NCBI GenBank assembly: GCA_023091665.1
Contig: JALJCQ010000012.1
Location: 3,844,001-3,908,000, forward strand
Length of the DNA: 64,000 nt
Reading direction: 5' to 3'
Origin: Pythium myriotylum
Lineage: Eukaryota > Oomycota > Peronosporomycetes > Pythiales > Pythiaceae
The notes under the pieces: generated by a model
What the model saw: only the letters and a program-made list of their open reading frames with translations
The model's database searches: none
Told to the model about the DNA's origin: nothing
Shown: positions 51,146 through 61,630 of the stretch, in pieces
How positions within the stretch are numbered: position 1 is the stretch's first letter
How the letters are laid out: every line of letters begins with the position of its first letter
Made by a program: the position numbers and the translations under genes

Positions 51146-51777
51146 GGTTGAACCCCACCGAGTATTTCATCGAGTTAGTCAACGACGACTTTGAAGGCCA
51201 CGCGGATGTTACTCGGTTGGTTCAAGCCTACGCGGACAGTCTAACAGCAAAGGAGCTTACTCGTGAAATCGACGACGACCGTTCAACGTTAGCCTCGATC
51301 AGCACCTCAGCACTCGATTTGGCGGAGCCATCGGCTATGCGCTAGTTCTGGGTCATTTTCTACCGAAAATCGTTCTGGTGGTTCTTGCTGAACCTCTTCC
51401 TCTCGCTCGTTATCGCCGAGTCGCTCATGCACGTCATCGGCTCGGCTGCCCCACCCTACATCATCGGCATTGCGCTCGGTGCCGGCATCTACGGCATGTT
51501 TATGCTTTGTGAAGGCTACATGGTGCCCAAGCACTCAATCCCGAACTAATGGATCTGGTGCTACTACCTCGCGTTCCACACGTACTCGTTCGAGTCATTC
51601 CTGTACGAGCAGCTTGCATACGAAAACACGCCAGAGGCTGCAGCGATCCTGCGGCGCGACCGCAAATATGTGACAATCGTCGCGGGAGAGTTTCGCTGAG
51701 GACAAACGGTCTTATTGTTTTCTTGAACAATTTTGCGCTACATTCGTTTAGTTTCTGGCCTCGAATACGTACACATA

Positions 51778-52899
51778 CTCACTTCTATATCTCATACGCA
51801 TCGCTCACTTACCGATTTCTTGCCCATATTAGAGGCGCGCTGCCTATGAGATGTCAATGGAGAAAGTTCTCCTAATACAGGCCCGGACACAAACTAAGTG
51901 ACATGGTGTCACTGGGGCAAGGATTCGGTTCGAGTCCCTCCACGTGAGAGATTCCCGGATCTATTGAAGTTTAGAGGGTCGCGCTCGAGGCCAGGACCCA
52001 GAACCGTGGCCGCGCCGACGTCTCGACGACGCGTGTGGCCAGCAGTCCTGACGTTGCCGGCCAGCTCCTCGATGGTCGCGCGCATCTTCCTCCACTTGGA
52101 GATGAGAGAACGTACCGAGCTCCTTCTCTCCGGCGCAATGTGCGAGAAGAAGGTGACGATGGTGAGGTCGACAGACGCAGCAAACGCGTAGTGCTGTATG
52201 ACAGCGAGCTTGAAGTCGTACGTGTACTGAATCCTCTTGTACCGTCGAGGGCGGGCGTGCTTGCCCTTGATGCTCGTTCGTCCTTGGCGGATCGCCATGG
52301 TGGCTCTGGTAACTTATCCGTCCAGCAGTTTCTAACTGACATCTCACTGCCATGTCACTTGGCAGTTGTATGGGTGGTGCAACGTGGTGGTGTTAACTGT
52401 ACAGAGGCAATGCATATGGAGCCCAAATCGGATAATTTCGGTCGCTTCGGCTCTCTTTGCAGCTCGAGCTTGCGTGCTCAGCTAGCCCCCACAGTCTGCG
52501 GGCTCGTAGCCAAGTGGAAGCCCATTTACCTTCCACCTTAACGCGCATGTGCAGGCCAGAGCAGTCAGAAACGGTGTCTTCTTGGAGGTCGAGCAAGCCA
52601 TTCAACTTCGCCGAAAGGCAGGACATGTGGAGCCCATTTGAAGTGTTTTATAACCTGCGGTATATTTTCATGCAGTAAAATAATTTCAAACTGCAGGACG
52701 GATAAGTTACCAGAGCCGCCATGGTGTCAAACTCCAGAACCACTCGCTCGACAGGTGACATTGGAGCGGGGGAGGCTGCCCGTCATTGTTTTGAGTGAAC
52801 GAATCTGTAATTTTGGCATTTTAGCACTTGCAGAAAAAAGCACCACAATAGAGGCGCGCTGCCTATGAGATATCGATGCTTATGAGATATAGAAGTGAG
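51778..52899. mobile_element. pogo-like element with 26-bp TIRs and TA target duplication
   Basis: Terminal inverted repeats at 51778-51803 and 52874-52899 differ at one position and are flanked by TA (51776-51777 and 52900-52901), the target of Tc1/mariner-pogo elements. A 22-bp direct repeat (AGAGGCGCGCTGCCTATGAG at 51831 and 52850) lies near both ends. Inside is a 30-bp inverted pair (52302-52331 and 52688-52717) that is the 5' leader of the transposase gene present twice head to head, so this is a composite or rearranged copy. It lies just after the ABCG relic. Confidence 0.7.
51909..52298 (-). pseudogene. pogo-like transposase N-terminal fragment
   Basis: 129 codons from ATG 52298. The part YTYDFKLAVIQHYAF, SVRSLISKWRKMRATIEE, RTAGHTRRRDVGAATVL resembles the N-terminal helix-turn-helix region of oomycete pogo/Tigger-like transposases (basic start, FKLAVI, WRK, then a G-A-T turn before the CENP-B-like part). 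Sequence after GAATVLG is unrelated and the DDE domain is missing. Encoded within the TA-flanked element. Confidence 0.55.
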
Positions 52900-52948
52900 T
52901 AGTACAGTTTGAATTGATGGATGGGACCTGTGTCTGACGACAAGATGC

Positions 52949-52973
52949 GACCAATAGACCTCAATTGCATCGT
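52949..52973 (+). mobile_element. Short LINE 3'-tail remnant
   Basis: CCAATAGACCTCAATTGCAT then CGT matches the 3' tail shared by the LINE copies ending at 39537 and 23204. Only about 25 bp remain. Confidence 0.4.
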
Positions 52974-53218
52974 GTTCAGTGGCAAACATCAAATTGGCGC
53001 ACGTTTCCAGACAAAAAAGTGTCGAAAGCAGACCGGCATGAATTACCTACGGCATCTCTAAGCTCAGTGTGCTTCTTTGAAACTACGACCACCCCGCTGG
53101 GTGGCGGGCGAGCAATTTTGAAACAGATGTTCAATTTGAAGGAGAGTTTCCCATCGTATCGCTGAGTCTCTATCTCTATGCCATAGAGACTTCAACAGAA
53201 GCAAGTTGAAGAGGCATC

Positions 53219-53446
53219 ATGGACACCTTCACCGAGCAGGACGAGATCGAGTGGCTTGTCACCAACTTTATCGCGGACGAGGATCTCCGACCTCTTTCCC
53301 ACGGTGCCGACGACAGTTACGTGAGGCAATGCAGCTCAATCCCTCATGGAGACGAGAGGAAGGCGAGTGTGCTGATGCTCGGCTCGCCGGTCTCGCACTC
53401 AACGGGGAAACAGCTCATCTTCCTCTCCATTTCTTTCAGAAAATGA
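53219..53446 (+). CDS. Possible small protein or first exon, unknown
   Basis: A 75-codon frame from an ATG in fair context (ATCATGGACACC), starting MDTFTEQDEIEWLVTNFIAD. The first half has the composition of a real protein, the second half less so; a splice donor could lie after about 40 codons (near GTTACGTGAGG), which would make this a first exon or a broken gene start. No similarity recognised. The flanks are transposon debris. Confidence 0.3.
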   Translation: MDTFTEQDEIEWLVTNFIADEDLRPLSHGADDSYVRQCSSIPHGDERKASVLMLGSPVSHSTGKQLIFLSISFRK

Positions 53447-54591
53447 CGGATTCATTGCCCGGCCAGTGCGAGTGCGAGGCTCCGCGGTAGCCACTCCGCC
53501 CAACAAACGACTGGTCACGAGCAGAAGGTGAGAAGCGAGCTAAAACCTATACTTGGTGATTACGCGGCAGAGGACGACGAAAAAATAAACCAAAAAAAGA
53601 GTTTACCTGCACTGAATATCTATTACTAGTATGCGGCATGGTTTGCAAATTGCACAATGAGCGCCTGAATCAATGGCTGCAGTAAAACGGACGCCAGCAA
53701 CCCGATTCGAACGTGTTCTCTTGCGCTCCCGCATAAGTAGTTCCCATTCTCGAATGATCGCTCGCTCGCCACGACTTCGATTTCTGCAGCGCTCCAGATG
53801 GGCATTCGCGCGCCATCTTCTCCTTCAACTCGCCATCATGCCTTGTCTAATTGCGTGTGTAAAGGTGACACAGATTTGGTTACGAGATGAACGAAAAATC
53901 CTGCAGTTGGTGAATGATAAGCGCACTATAACCAACGACTTCGAGCCTCGTAAGCTTCAGAGACGTCGCAGCTCCCAACCGTCTCCCCCTCTCACGTCTC
54001 ATCCTGAAAACTCGACATCGACATGGTGCACCAAGCATGCAGTTGAAGACACTTGGAATGAGGTGCGTCGGAGGCCATCTATCGCAGAAATTTGGGAAAT
54101 TCTGCACAAATGAGCGGTCTCCTTCCAAAACTTTCATCTCGCCCTTGAAAGTGCCGCTGATCCTTCCACCCCAAATGCTACCCAGCTATCAGGGATGAGC
54201 TTTGACTTCGTAACAAGTCCGAGTACCCAGTGCCGCCAAGCCAAGCGGCATATCAACTGCCACCAGAGGCAACGACGCATCCTAATAATGAACCTTATGC
54301 ATAAAACGTGCACTATTATCGTGTGTATGCGAGCATGAACGATGTGAGCAGTTCGTAGTAAAATCCTAGAGTAGAGACGCTGTTGCCGATATTGGTCGAA
54401 AGATCACTCATGGCGGCGTGTATTGAGCTGGGAGGCGCGCACACGTAGAGATCGGCCGTCCTTGAGCTTGACTTTCATTCCCTTGTTCTGTTTAAGCACC
54501 TCACACAACGAAACGACCCCTTCGCCGAAGATGCTACGCATTGCACAAGATTATTTAGTACCTGAGGTCCTCGTCGCTGATTGACGCCCAC
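53447..54591. other. Intergenic with an unassigned ORF
   Basis: Contains a 146-codon plus-strand frame (53673-54113) that is rich in Arg and Ser and has no motif I recognise, plus AT-rich DNA near 53570-53640. No repeat or RNA gene seen. Confidence 0.3.
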
Positions 54592-56659
54592 CTACTCGCC
54601 GCCTTTACTTGCAGTTATCTTGAGCTTGCACCCGTTCGTATCAGTAGGCATTTGAACCACGGTTGGTTCGTTGGGGACGGTATCTCCTGTTTCAAGAATC
54701 TGGTTGTTCGAATCTTGCAAAAGCCAAGATATCTTGTCAGCGTTCTTCATTGATCCGACTTTGCCTTTCACGTCCGTGAAGATTAATTCAACGCTTGATT
54801 GGGCTGTTTGAGCGTGCAGCACCCTTGTCAGACCTCCATCTCGAATTAACTCGGCTTCGTAATGTTCGCCTTCGAATTCAGTTACCCAGATAGGACGCCC
54901 ATTCACATCTGTACGGAGAAAAAGATTGCAGATGTTGGATATGTGACTCATCTGGAAATCTGGATCTCGAAGCTTCAGCAGTTTCTCGAGGATTTCTCGG
55001 TCGTCGTGAGCCCTCTTGGACATACAGTCTGGATCCGAGTCGTATGATCCACTCGATGAGTTGATTTTCATCCTGGCGAGGCAGGTGGCCACTTGATCCG
55101 CGTACCGGATCGTCTCCATGGCAGCTGCATAAAGAAAGAAGGTGTCAGCAGTATGTCCGTGGTACCAACGAGCTATCATAGCTATCATGACCTTCACCGA
55201 GTTTCTTCGCTGGACTCAAGAGGACCTCCACACATGAACTGGTGATCTCAGCCGCTTTCTTCGCCACCGGATTCCAGTTTGCCATTTTCGAATAGCTCTT
55301 GATCTCGATTGGGTCATGAAAAGCCCGTTGGGACCATTCACTCTTGATCAAAAGCTCCAGCTTATCGTCGCCCATGGAATATGTCGCTGTCCACAACGGT
55401 GGACAATTCCGTCTCAACTCGTCTTCAGTACGATGATCACGATGCTGAAAGCACATCCCATCACTATCTGGCTTTGCCCGTCTCGTACAAGGAGCCCCCT
55501 TTTTCGTCACACCAGCACACATTTGAACATTGACAGTAGTCGCAGAGAGACCGTCATCAAAACCGCCCGCAAGACCAATTTCATCATCATCCGAGAGCGT
55601 CAACGAAGCCGTGGACACTGGACTGGCTGGTGTGCTGGCTTGCGTACGATGATGCTTGCAGAACCCGTTCTCATCGAGATCCCAGCTGATCCGGCACGGC
55701 GTGCCGTCTTTCTTGATCCCGGAGCAGTAACAGGCCACACCTCCACTCGCCTCACGAGACGTCGCGGACACGGACGACGCCGACACCGACGCTGACGACG
55801 CCATGGACACTGGACTGGCTGGTGTGCTGGCTTGCGTACGATGATGCTTGCAGAACCCGTTCTCATCGAGATCCCAGCTGATCCGGCACGGCGTGCCGTC
55901 TTTCTTGATCCCGGAGCAGTAACAGGCCACACCTCCACTCGCCTCACGAGACGTCGCGGACACGGACGACGCCGACACCGACGCTGACGACGCCATGGAC
56001 ACTGGACTGGCTGGTGTGCTGGCTTGCGTACGATGATGCTTGCAGAACCCGTTCTCATCGAGATCCCAGCTGATCCGGCACGGCGTGCCGTCTTTCTTGA
56101 TCCCGGAGCAGTAACAGGCCACACCTCCACTCGCCTCACGAGACGTCGCGGACACGGACGACGCCGACACCGACGCTGACGACGCCATGGACACTGGACT
56201 GGCTGGTGTGCTGGCTTGCGTACGATGATGCTTGCAGAACCCGTTCTCATCGAGATCCCAGCTGATCCGGCACGGCGTGCCGTCTTTCTTGATCCCGGAG
56301 CAGTAACAGGCCACACCTCCACTCGCCTCACGAGACGTCGCGGACACGGACGACGCCGACACCGACGCTGACGACGCCATGGACACTGGACTGGCTGGTG
56401 TGCTGGCTTGCGTACGATGATGCTTGCAGAACCCGTTCTCATCGAGATCCCAGCTGATCCGGCACGGCGTGCCGTCTTTCTTGATCCCGGAGCAGCCTTT
56501 TGTACCCGGAGCTTGGTTCTTGGGGCCGTACATGCTGCGTTTGGTTGCGTTGGATTGGTTTTTGCGTTTGTTGGTGTGGTAGTAGTTTTGAAAGTGGTGA
56601 TTGGATTGAAGCTCTTCGCCGTAGAATCTTCTCGCCGATTGTGCATCGAAGCGCGGCAT
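54592..56659 (-). CDS. Cys/His-module repeat protein Zn1, unknown function
   Basis: Two exons: 56659-55198 and 55124-54592, joined by a 73-nt intron (donor GTGAAG, acceptor ATGCAG) that keeps the frame; 664 residues. After a basic N-terminus come six copies of C-x9-C-x11-C-x2-H. Five are identical (CSGIKKDGTPC ... GFCKHH) and linked by Ser/Ala-rich spacers; the sixth (CAGVTKKGAPC ... MCFQH) is divergent. The spacing resembles small zinc-binding modules of DUF5763 type, from memory. A C-terminal domain follows (LWTATYSM, FHDPIEIKSYSKMANW, then exon 2 with ICNLFLRTDVNGRPIWV, ending LKITASKGGE). The paralogue Zn2 (59504-60676) shares both the modules and this domain. Nucleic-acid or protein binding is possible; function unknown. 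Confidence 0.72.
55609..56494 (-). repeat. 192-bp tandem repeat array inside Zn1
   Basis: Repeat starts (CCATGGACACTGG) lie at 55801, 55993, 56185 and 56377, exactly 192 bp apart, with partial units at both ends (about 4.6 units). The units look identical by eye. 192 bp is 64 codons, so copy number changes keep the frame. The near-perfect identity points to very recent expansion or ongoing homogenisation, or an assembly collapse/expansion. Confidence 0.85.
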
Positions 56660-59503
56660 GCATATCCAACTACTGATACCGAAGGGTTCAGAGGACCCGC
56701 CCCCTCTCTCCCCTTCCGCGTTGCTTCAGGACTTCATTAATTTTGCTGGGTTGACGCAGCCTGTCTATCATGTTGCGGACCAAGAAAAGGCTTGGCCTTG
56801 AATTGCGGAAGACAAAATCGGCGTTTTCGCGCTTGGTCTTCGTTGCAGAAAGTGCGACTCACGCAACTTCCTTCAAGGTAGATTGAACGCTGGCTGCGAA
56901 GATCCCATTGCGAATCCGTTGCTTGATGATGCGTTGGACGATGATCACTATGGCACGCCTCCTGAGTGGATCCCAGATGGATATCATTTCTCACCTTCAA
57001 TATCCCACAGCATCCTTTATGAATCCTTCTCACTTGTCAATGCAGAAGTGGAGCGCATCTCTGAGTCTCTCAACCACGGACTCTTCTCGCGGAATTGAAA
57101 GAACCCACGTACCTTCTGTAGCGTATCCGACCATGGCAATCGGCATTAACGGGCTTTTAGGACTCACCGGTTGACCTCGCGCAATTTTCTCAACCAACAT
57201 ATTACATTGGTTTGATAATACTATGTTATATTATTATCAATCCGACCACCGCAATGCCAAGGAGGCAATCCCATTCACTATTTTATTGTGTCGCTGTCAA
57301 GGCTCGATCTTGCCAGCAGAGAACGTCTTGTCGCCTTCAGCACCGAGTGCGCGTAGGCTCCGTGCACCCATGGTGAGGACTTCAAGTCTTGGTTGAATGA
57401 GAAGCTCCTGCGATGGTATCCCACACACCGCCGAATATGGCTCGGCAGTCCCGTCAGGTAATTTTTGATCAGCGATTCAATCATCTATTGTCGCGATTAC
57501 ATGCGATTCATAATAATCTATGCTTGTTCCAGGACTCTCGGTACATAACGTAAAGGGAGCAGCACAAATAGATGTCACAGACGAAAATTATTCCGCTGCC
57601 AATACTGCACCGTGTGGTCATGCCGACTACGTCTCAAGGAGCCATGGTCGGGACGAGAAAGTCAAGAGCCAAGCGGAGAAAAGCTGGATTCACGGCATTT
57701 CGTTTTGAACCATACGAATGACAGTTTCGTTGGCGAAGTGTCTAGCCTACAGCAACTACCGTAGGGCTCCAGTGCCTTTACACGGGTGATGAGCGATGTG
57801 TGCTGATCGTGAGGCCTGGAAAGGTCTGAGATGGTGCTGAATGGCTACATACTAATTTACACAGGTACTAATTCGACGCTCACCACTCGGCAAAATCACG
57901 TAGAAGGGCCAATTCAGAATGCTTTATCATCTTATAGAGGCTAAAGTTGACGGCAAGGGGCTCTGATTGCTGGGTGGGGTAGCGACAGGCTTTGGAAAGA
58001 GGTGCAGTATGAGGTACTCTATGATTCAGGATGACGATTACAAACTGGAGCCCGTATTCCACTAAGCGAAATCCATCTTCAATAGGTGGCCCACTCACCG
58101 TTCTTACAGGATCTCTTAGGGCGAAGAGCGATATCCGCTGTTAAGCTGACTGCAAGGCAGTCTCAAACAAGACTAAGACTACCAAACCTTAGGCAATCTG
58201 TCGATGATCTCAGGATCATTGTCGGTCGTGGATCGTGCGACCGCAACCGTAGATTAGACAGTTCTCCTGAAGATGGGTTGGCGAATCGAAAGGCGCGCGG
58301 GATATGTTGTCTGCGTTTCTATGGTCTGAACGATTGCTGAGTCGCCCGGTGGTGTACGAATGGTCTATGTTTTAGGACACGTCACCAAGGTGAGCGGGCA
58401 TTAGATTCCTGATGTAAGCTTCCTCAATGCAGAAAAATAAAATGGCCCGTACTTTGGGAATGGTCAACGAAGAGAACCAAAGTAGGTGCAGATATTGATA
58501 ACGATGAGGGCACAAGTTCGATATCATATATACATGTATACCATGGGTATAACATTCGCGTAATACTGCTGGTCGTGCCCTAGTTCATGCCATGACGGAC
58601 CAATAAGAAATCCAACTTCTTCAGGGTCGTCTTCGCATTGGCCAGAGTGATATCCCTCGCAGTTTGAATGACGCAACAAGGACGATCCGTGGTCTTGATC
58701 TTGAAACACGTCGCATGAACTGTGTCCTAATAGCCTGAACCAGGCACCCTATGCTTACGACTTGAGCTCCGATCTGTACTGGGATTGAAACACGTTGAGA
58801 CAGTATCGCCTAGATGGGGCCGAACTAACACTCTGACCAGAGAGACACGGAGTGGCTATTCCCGCGCGCCTGTCGCGCTCCCCATCTTGGAAGCATGAGC
58901 TCATCATCCACTTCATCCTGCACAACTTGATTCTGAGTTTCAGTTGTTAGGCACATCTGACGACATCAGGAGTGAGTTTCCATTCGAATCATTACCTCCA
59001 AGGCATTATAAGTACCCATCGCAATGTAACTCAACGGGCACAGTTTTTGCCAGGGCACCAACCCATCATAATCGATTCGCCTCGTATGATTGCAGACGAG
59101 AGCCTCACGGATGTAGAGGACAGAACAGCTAAGTCATGTGGCGGCGGGAAAGCTAGCTGCTGAGTCGAACGCTGCTTCGGTTACTTTGTTGTGGCGTCGA
59201 TGGCGAACCCATTGAGCTTTTGGGCTCCCACGTATTCCCAGTGCACATGGAAGTCTCTGTTGTCAAGTCGAGCACGAAAAATTGCTGCGTATTGATAACG
59301 TAGATGGGTCATCAGCCCAGGCACACTGTACTATGATTGCCAATCGTTCACAACCCAACAGGGACCCAATCCGTTTTGGCTCCCATTGCACGAACCTTAG
59401 AAGCGCAATATCTTCTCGAGTCAGACAGACGCGTCGAGTGCACCAATCATTGATTTGATCTCCATTTCAAGATTTGCGAAGAGCCAAACCAACGACCAGC
59501 ATA
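56660..59503. other. Long stretch between Zn1 and Zn2, no gene recognised
   Basis: About 2.8 kb separating the divergent Zn1 and Zn2 genes. Short frames on both strands (for example 56737-57033 minus, 58086-58340 plus) show no motif. It contains the inverted repeat 57212-57240. A string near 58765 (CTCCGATCTGTACTGGGA) resembles one near 44985 (CTCCGGTCTGTACTGGGA), perhaps shared retroelement tail. Otherwise nothing. Confidence 0.35.
57212..57240. repeat. AT-rich inverted repeat
   Basis: TTGATAATA (57212-57220) and TATTATCAA (57232-57240) are exact inverted copies with an 11-bp spacer. The preceding TTGGT string makes it similar to the hairpin at 27556. Possibly the end of a small dispersed element. 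Confidence 0.4.
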
Positions 59504-60676
59504 ATGCAAGCACAAAAGACCTGTCGCGGAACGAAGAATGACGGGGGGCAGTGTGGGACGCGTTATGAGCTGGACAAGAATGGATATTGCACCCACCATG
59601 GCAATCAAGTGCTTCAGCCGCCGGTCAAAGCTACGACTTGTCTTGGTATAAGGAACGACGGCAAACCTTGCGGGTGGAAGTCACCACTCGCCCCAAATGG
59701 GTATTGCCATCATCACCAGGTTCAAGCGACCCAATTCGAGGTTGATGACACCACCAGCAGCGAGGAGCCTAGCAGCGATGGTGAGATAACCCCAGCTATC
59801 CCGCCGGACGAGAATTCTGACGTGGCTGGGGAAGACAAGGGGATTGGATCCTTCACGTGGGAACCATGTCGGGGCAGGACAAGGAAGGGGGTCAGGTGCG
59901 CGATCTGGTGGGATCTCAATCCACGAGGTTTCTGCGAGTATCATCGTGGCCAATCGCTTGTGGAGTGTGCTGCTTCCGGTGGTAGACACAACCACTCTTT
60001 AACTGATAACGACACAAGCAGGATTTGCGGAAGTCGTGGCTCGTCAACCCCCGGCTTGAGAGATACCGTCGACCCCAACGAGCCTAATTTGGGCGTGATG
60101 AAGCTGATAGATCTGACGAAGAAAAATGCAAGCTCGCTACCCGCCCTTTGGTCTGTGACGCATGATAAGACCAGGGACAAGCTGGTGCTCCGCATGTACA
60201 GTGAGGTGTCACGTGAATGCTTCCACAAGCCAATTGAGATCAAGCGTTCGGGGTGGGCGAACTGGGGCAAGGTGACACAAGCGGCTGTCCAAGGGTTGCA
60301 TCATATTGCTGGACTTGTACCCATGGTTGGACCACTTCTACAGGCCGGCACGCAAGGTAAGCAGACGTCATCGCACTCGCGCAAATTTCTCTGTTTTCAT
60401 AGTTTGTCGTACGTAGGCGGGCTTGACCGTTGCGCGTATGCCAACAGTCTTGACAGTTATGTTGTCAGCATGAACATTGACTTCGAGCGCGTGATGAGAC
60501 CGTGGTTTAAAACGAAGGTTAATGTGACGATCAAATGGGAGCTTCTGCGCGATACAGAAATGCTTGAACAAGGCCGATTATGTGTTGGGGCGGTACACCA
60601 ACTGGCCAAAGTCAACTGCAAGGACATTGACTGTTGCTCACTCCGGATCGTCATGGACGGACTGCCGAAGGGGTGA
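59504..60676 (+). CDS. Cys/His-module protein Zn2, paralogue of Zn1
   Basis: 390 residues from ATG 59504 if read straight through. Three C-x9-C-x11-C-x2-H modules: CRGTKNDGGQC...GYCTHH, CLGIRNDGKPC...GYCHHH and, after an acidic spacer, CRGRTRKGVRC...GFCEYH. The C-terminal domain matches Zn1: LWSVTHDKTRDKLVL, CFHKPIEIKRSGWANW and an end CCSLRIVMDGLPKG. A probable in-frame 60-nt intron lies at 60357-60416 (GTAAGC ... ACGTAG, with a pyrimidine tract), at nearly the same place as the Zn1 intron; splicing would give about 370 residues. No tandem array here. Divergent from Zn1 with 2.8 kb between starts. Function unknown. Confidence 0.68.
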   Translation: MQAQKTCRGTKNDGGQCGTRYELDKNGYCTHHGNQVLQPPVKATTCLGIRNDGKPCGWKSPLAPNGYCHHHQVQATQFEVDDTTSSEEPSSDGEITPAIPPDENSDVAGEDKGIGSFTWEPCRGRTRKGVRCAIWWDLNPRGFCEYHRGQSLVECAASGGRHNHSLTDNDTSRICGSRGSSTPGLRDTVDPNEPNLGVMKLIDLTKKNASSLPALWSVTHDKTRDKLVLRMYSEVSRECFHKPIEIKRSGWANWGKVTQAAVQGLHHIAGLVPMVGPLLQAGTQGKQTSSHSRKFLCFHSLSYVGGLDRCAYANSLDSYVVSMNIDFERVMRPWFKTKVNVTIKWELLRDTEMLEQGRLCVGAVHQLAKVNCKDIDCCSLRIVMDGLPKG

Positions 60677-60904
60677 GCGATGGATCCATGTGTAGGATGG
60701 GCGGGATACTAAACGTTGAGACGTTTCTCTCAGGCCGTCTCGATCAATATCTGTCCCTATTGGCAAGCTTAAGGCGTCAAAGAAAGTGCAGATCGACGTC
60801 ACACACACCGCTTGGATCCATATCTGCGAAGTTCCTTAGCAGGTTAATTAAGCAAAAGGCTATTAGGAATCACTAGTTGAAGTCAATAGACTTTATCATC
60901 ATCA

Positions 60905-61630
60905 ATGCCGGGTCCAGAGGCTGATGCGGAGAGGGCCAGCCAATGCTCGAGCCGATTGGTCGAGCCCGAGGAGGGCTCGGTTGCGAGGCGGGCGATGCTC
61001 GCGAAGCTGTTGGAGAAGCTGCGCGTTGGTGCCGATGACCTCAATCGATGGGAGTTTGAGGGAGCGGGCAGCTGAGAGGCTTGCGATTCTCACAAAATCA
61101 GCTATGTCAAATCAGGCCATGGTGGCTTGTCTTTGGAGACTTGAATGAGGAAAAGATATGGATACCCCTTTCAAAACGCTTGTTTTCGACCATTTGCATG
61201 TATCATTTTGCATGAAACCAGCACATACTTCTTTTGTCTCCGTGTTCTGTGTGGCTTCTCCAACTTTCATTCGCTTGACTTGAAGCACCAATTTTTTTAA
61301 AATAATATCATCGTCTATGAAACCAGTAAATCATACTGTTCCCATGGGTTCTCTTTGGCTTCACCAGCATTGGTTGAAGCACCGCCAATGGCGGATCTCA
61401 TGTGATGATAAGTTCGGTTTTTTGTGGATCAACTCGTGGCCTCTTTCACTTCACTTCATCAAGTAGAAGATGGGAAACAAACAGTCGAGAGAAGAGCTTC
61501 TCGATGCGAGCGAAAGAGGAAACGTGGAGATTGTGCGCGAGTATCTCAAGAGCGGAAGAGACATCAACGCGGGCGATGAGGTGCGGATGCGGTTGTAGGA
61601 GAGAGGAATGAAGGTGGAAGGCAAGGTGTG
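60905..61630 (+). repeat. Inverted segmental duplicate, copy B
   Basis: Inverted copy of 44020-44739. It starts sharply at ATGCCGGG (60905) and ends about 50 bp into the copied intron 1. It contains, in order, an RNase H relic on the minus strand (60905-61130), the ROCO2 upstream region and exon 1. After 61630 the similarity ends, so exons 2-6 are absent. Confidence 0.8.
61470..61580 (+). pseudogene. Orphan copy of ROCO2 exon 1
   Basis: A 37-codon exon starting MGNKQSREELLDASERGN and ending AGDE, followed by the same donor (GTGCGGATGCGG) at 61581. No downstream ankyrin exon was found before the Crypton. Compared with ROCO2 exon 1 the first 18 codons are identical, then six codons differ, all changing the amino acid (T to V, F to I, I to V, K to E, G to R, V to I). 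The copied promoter and intact ATG mean it may still be transcribed. Confidence 0.75.

Larger units (their letters stand above)
48934..51700 (+). pseudogene. ABCG/PDR-type ABC transporter pseudogene in three pieces
   Basis: Piece 1 (48934-49095): SYVAQDSLLGSFSVVETLRM and ISELGLV, the Q-loop region of an ABCG nucleotide-binding domain; Walker A is missing. Piece 2 (about 50166-50603): RDTIVGDIFRKGLSGGQRRR (signature), ISVLDEP (Walker B), then a one-base loss breaks DEPTSGLDS and the frame continues GLDSSATYNVI, TIHQPSS. Piece 3 (51150-51700): NPTEYFIELVNDDFEGHADV and, after in-frame stops, membrane segments ([21 protein letters not shown]). Pieces 1 and 2 are separated by a hAT element with target duplication; pieces 2 and 3 by an RNase H relic. 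Pieces 2 and 3 overlap slightly in homology (both contain NPAE/NPTE), so piece 3 may come from a second copy. Non-functional. Confidence 0.8.

Noticed and set aside
51906..51950. tRNA-like B box GGTTCGAGTCC
   Set aside because: No A box at the right distance, no acceptor stem, and it lies inside the transposase fragment of the pogo-like element.
55609..56494. CRISPR-like array
   Set aside because: Units are 192 bp, contiguous and coding; there are no spacers, and the sequence is eukaryotic.
55600..56646. 348-codon Arg-rich repetitive minus-strand frame
   Set aside because: It is the +1 shadow of the 192-bp array in Zn1; a 192-bp period leaves all frames open.
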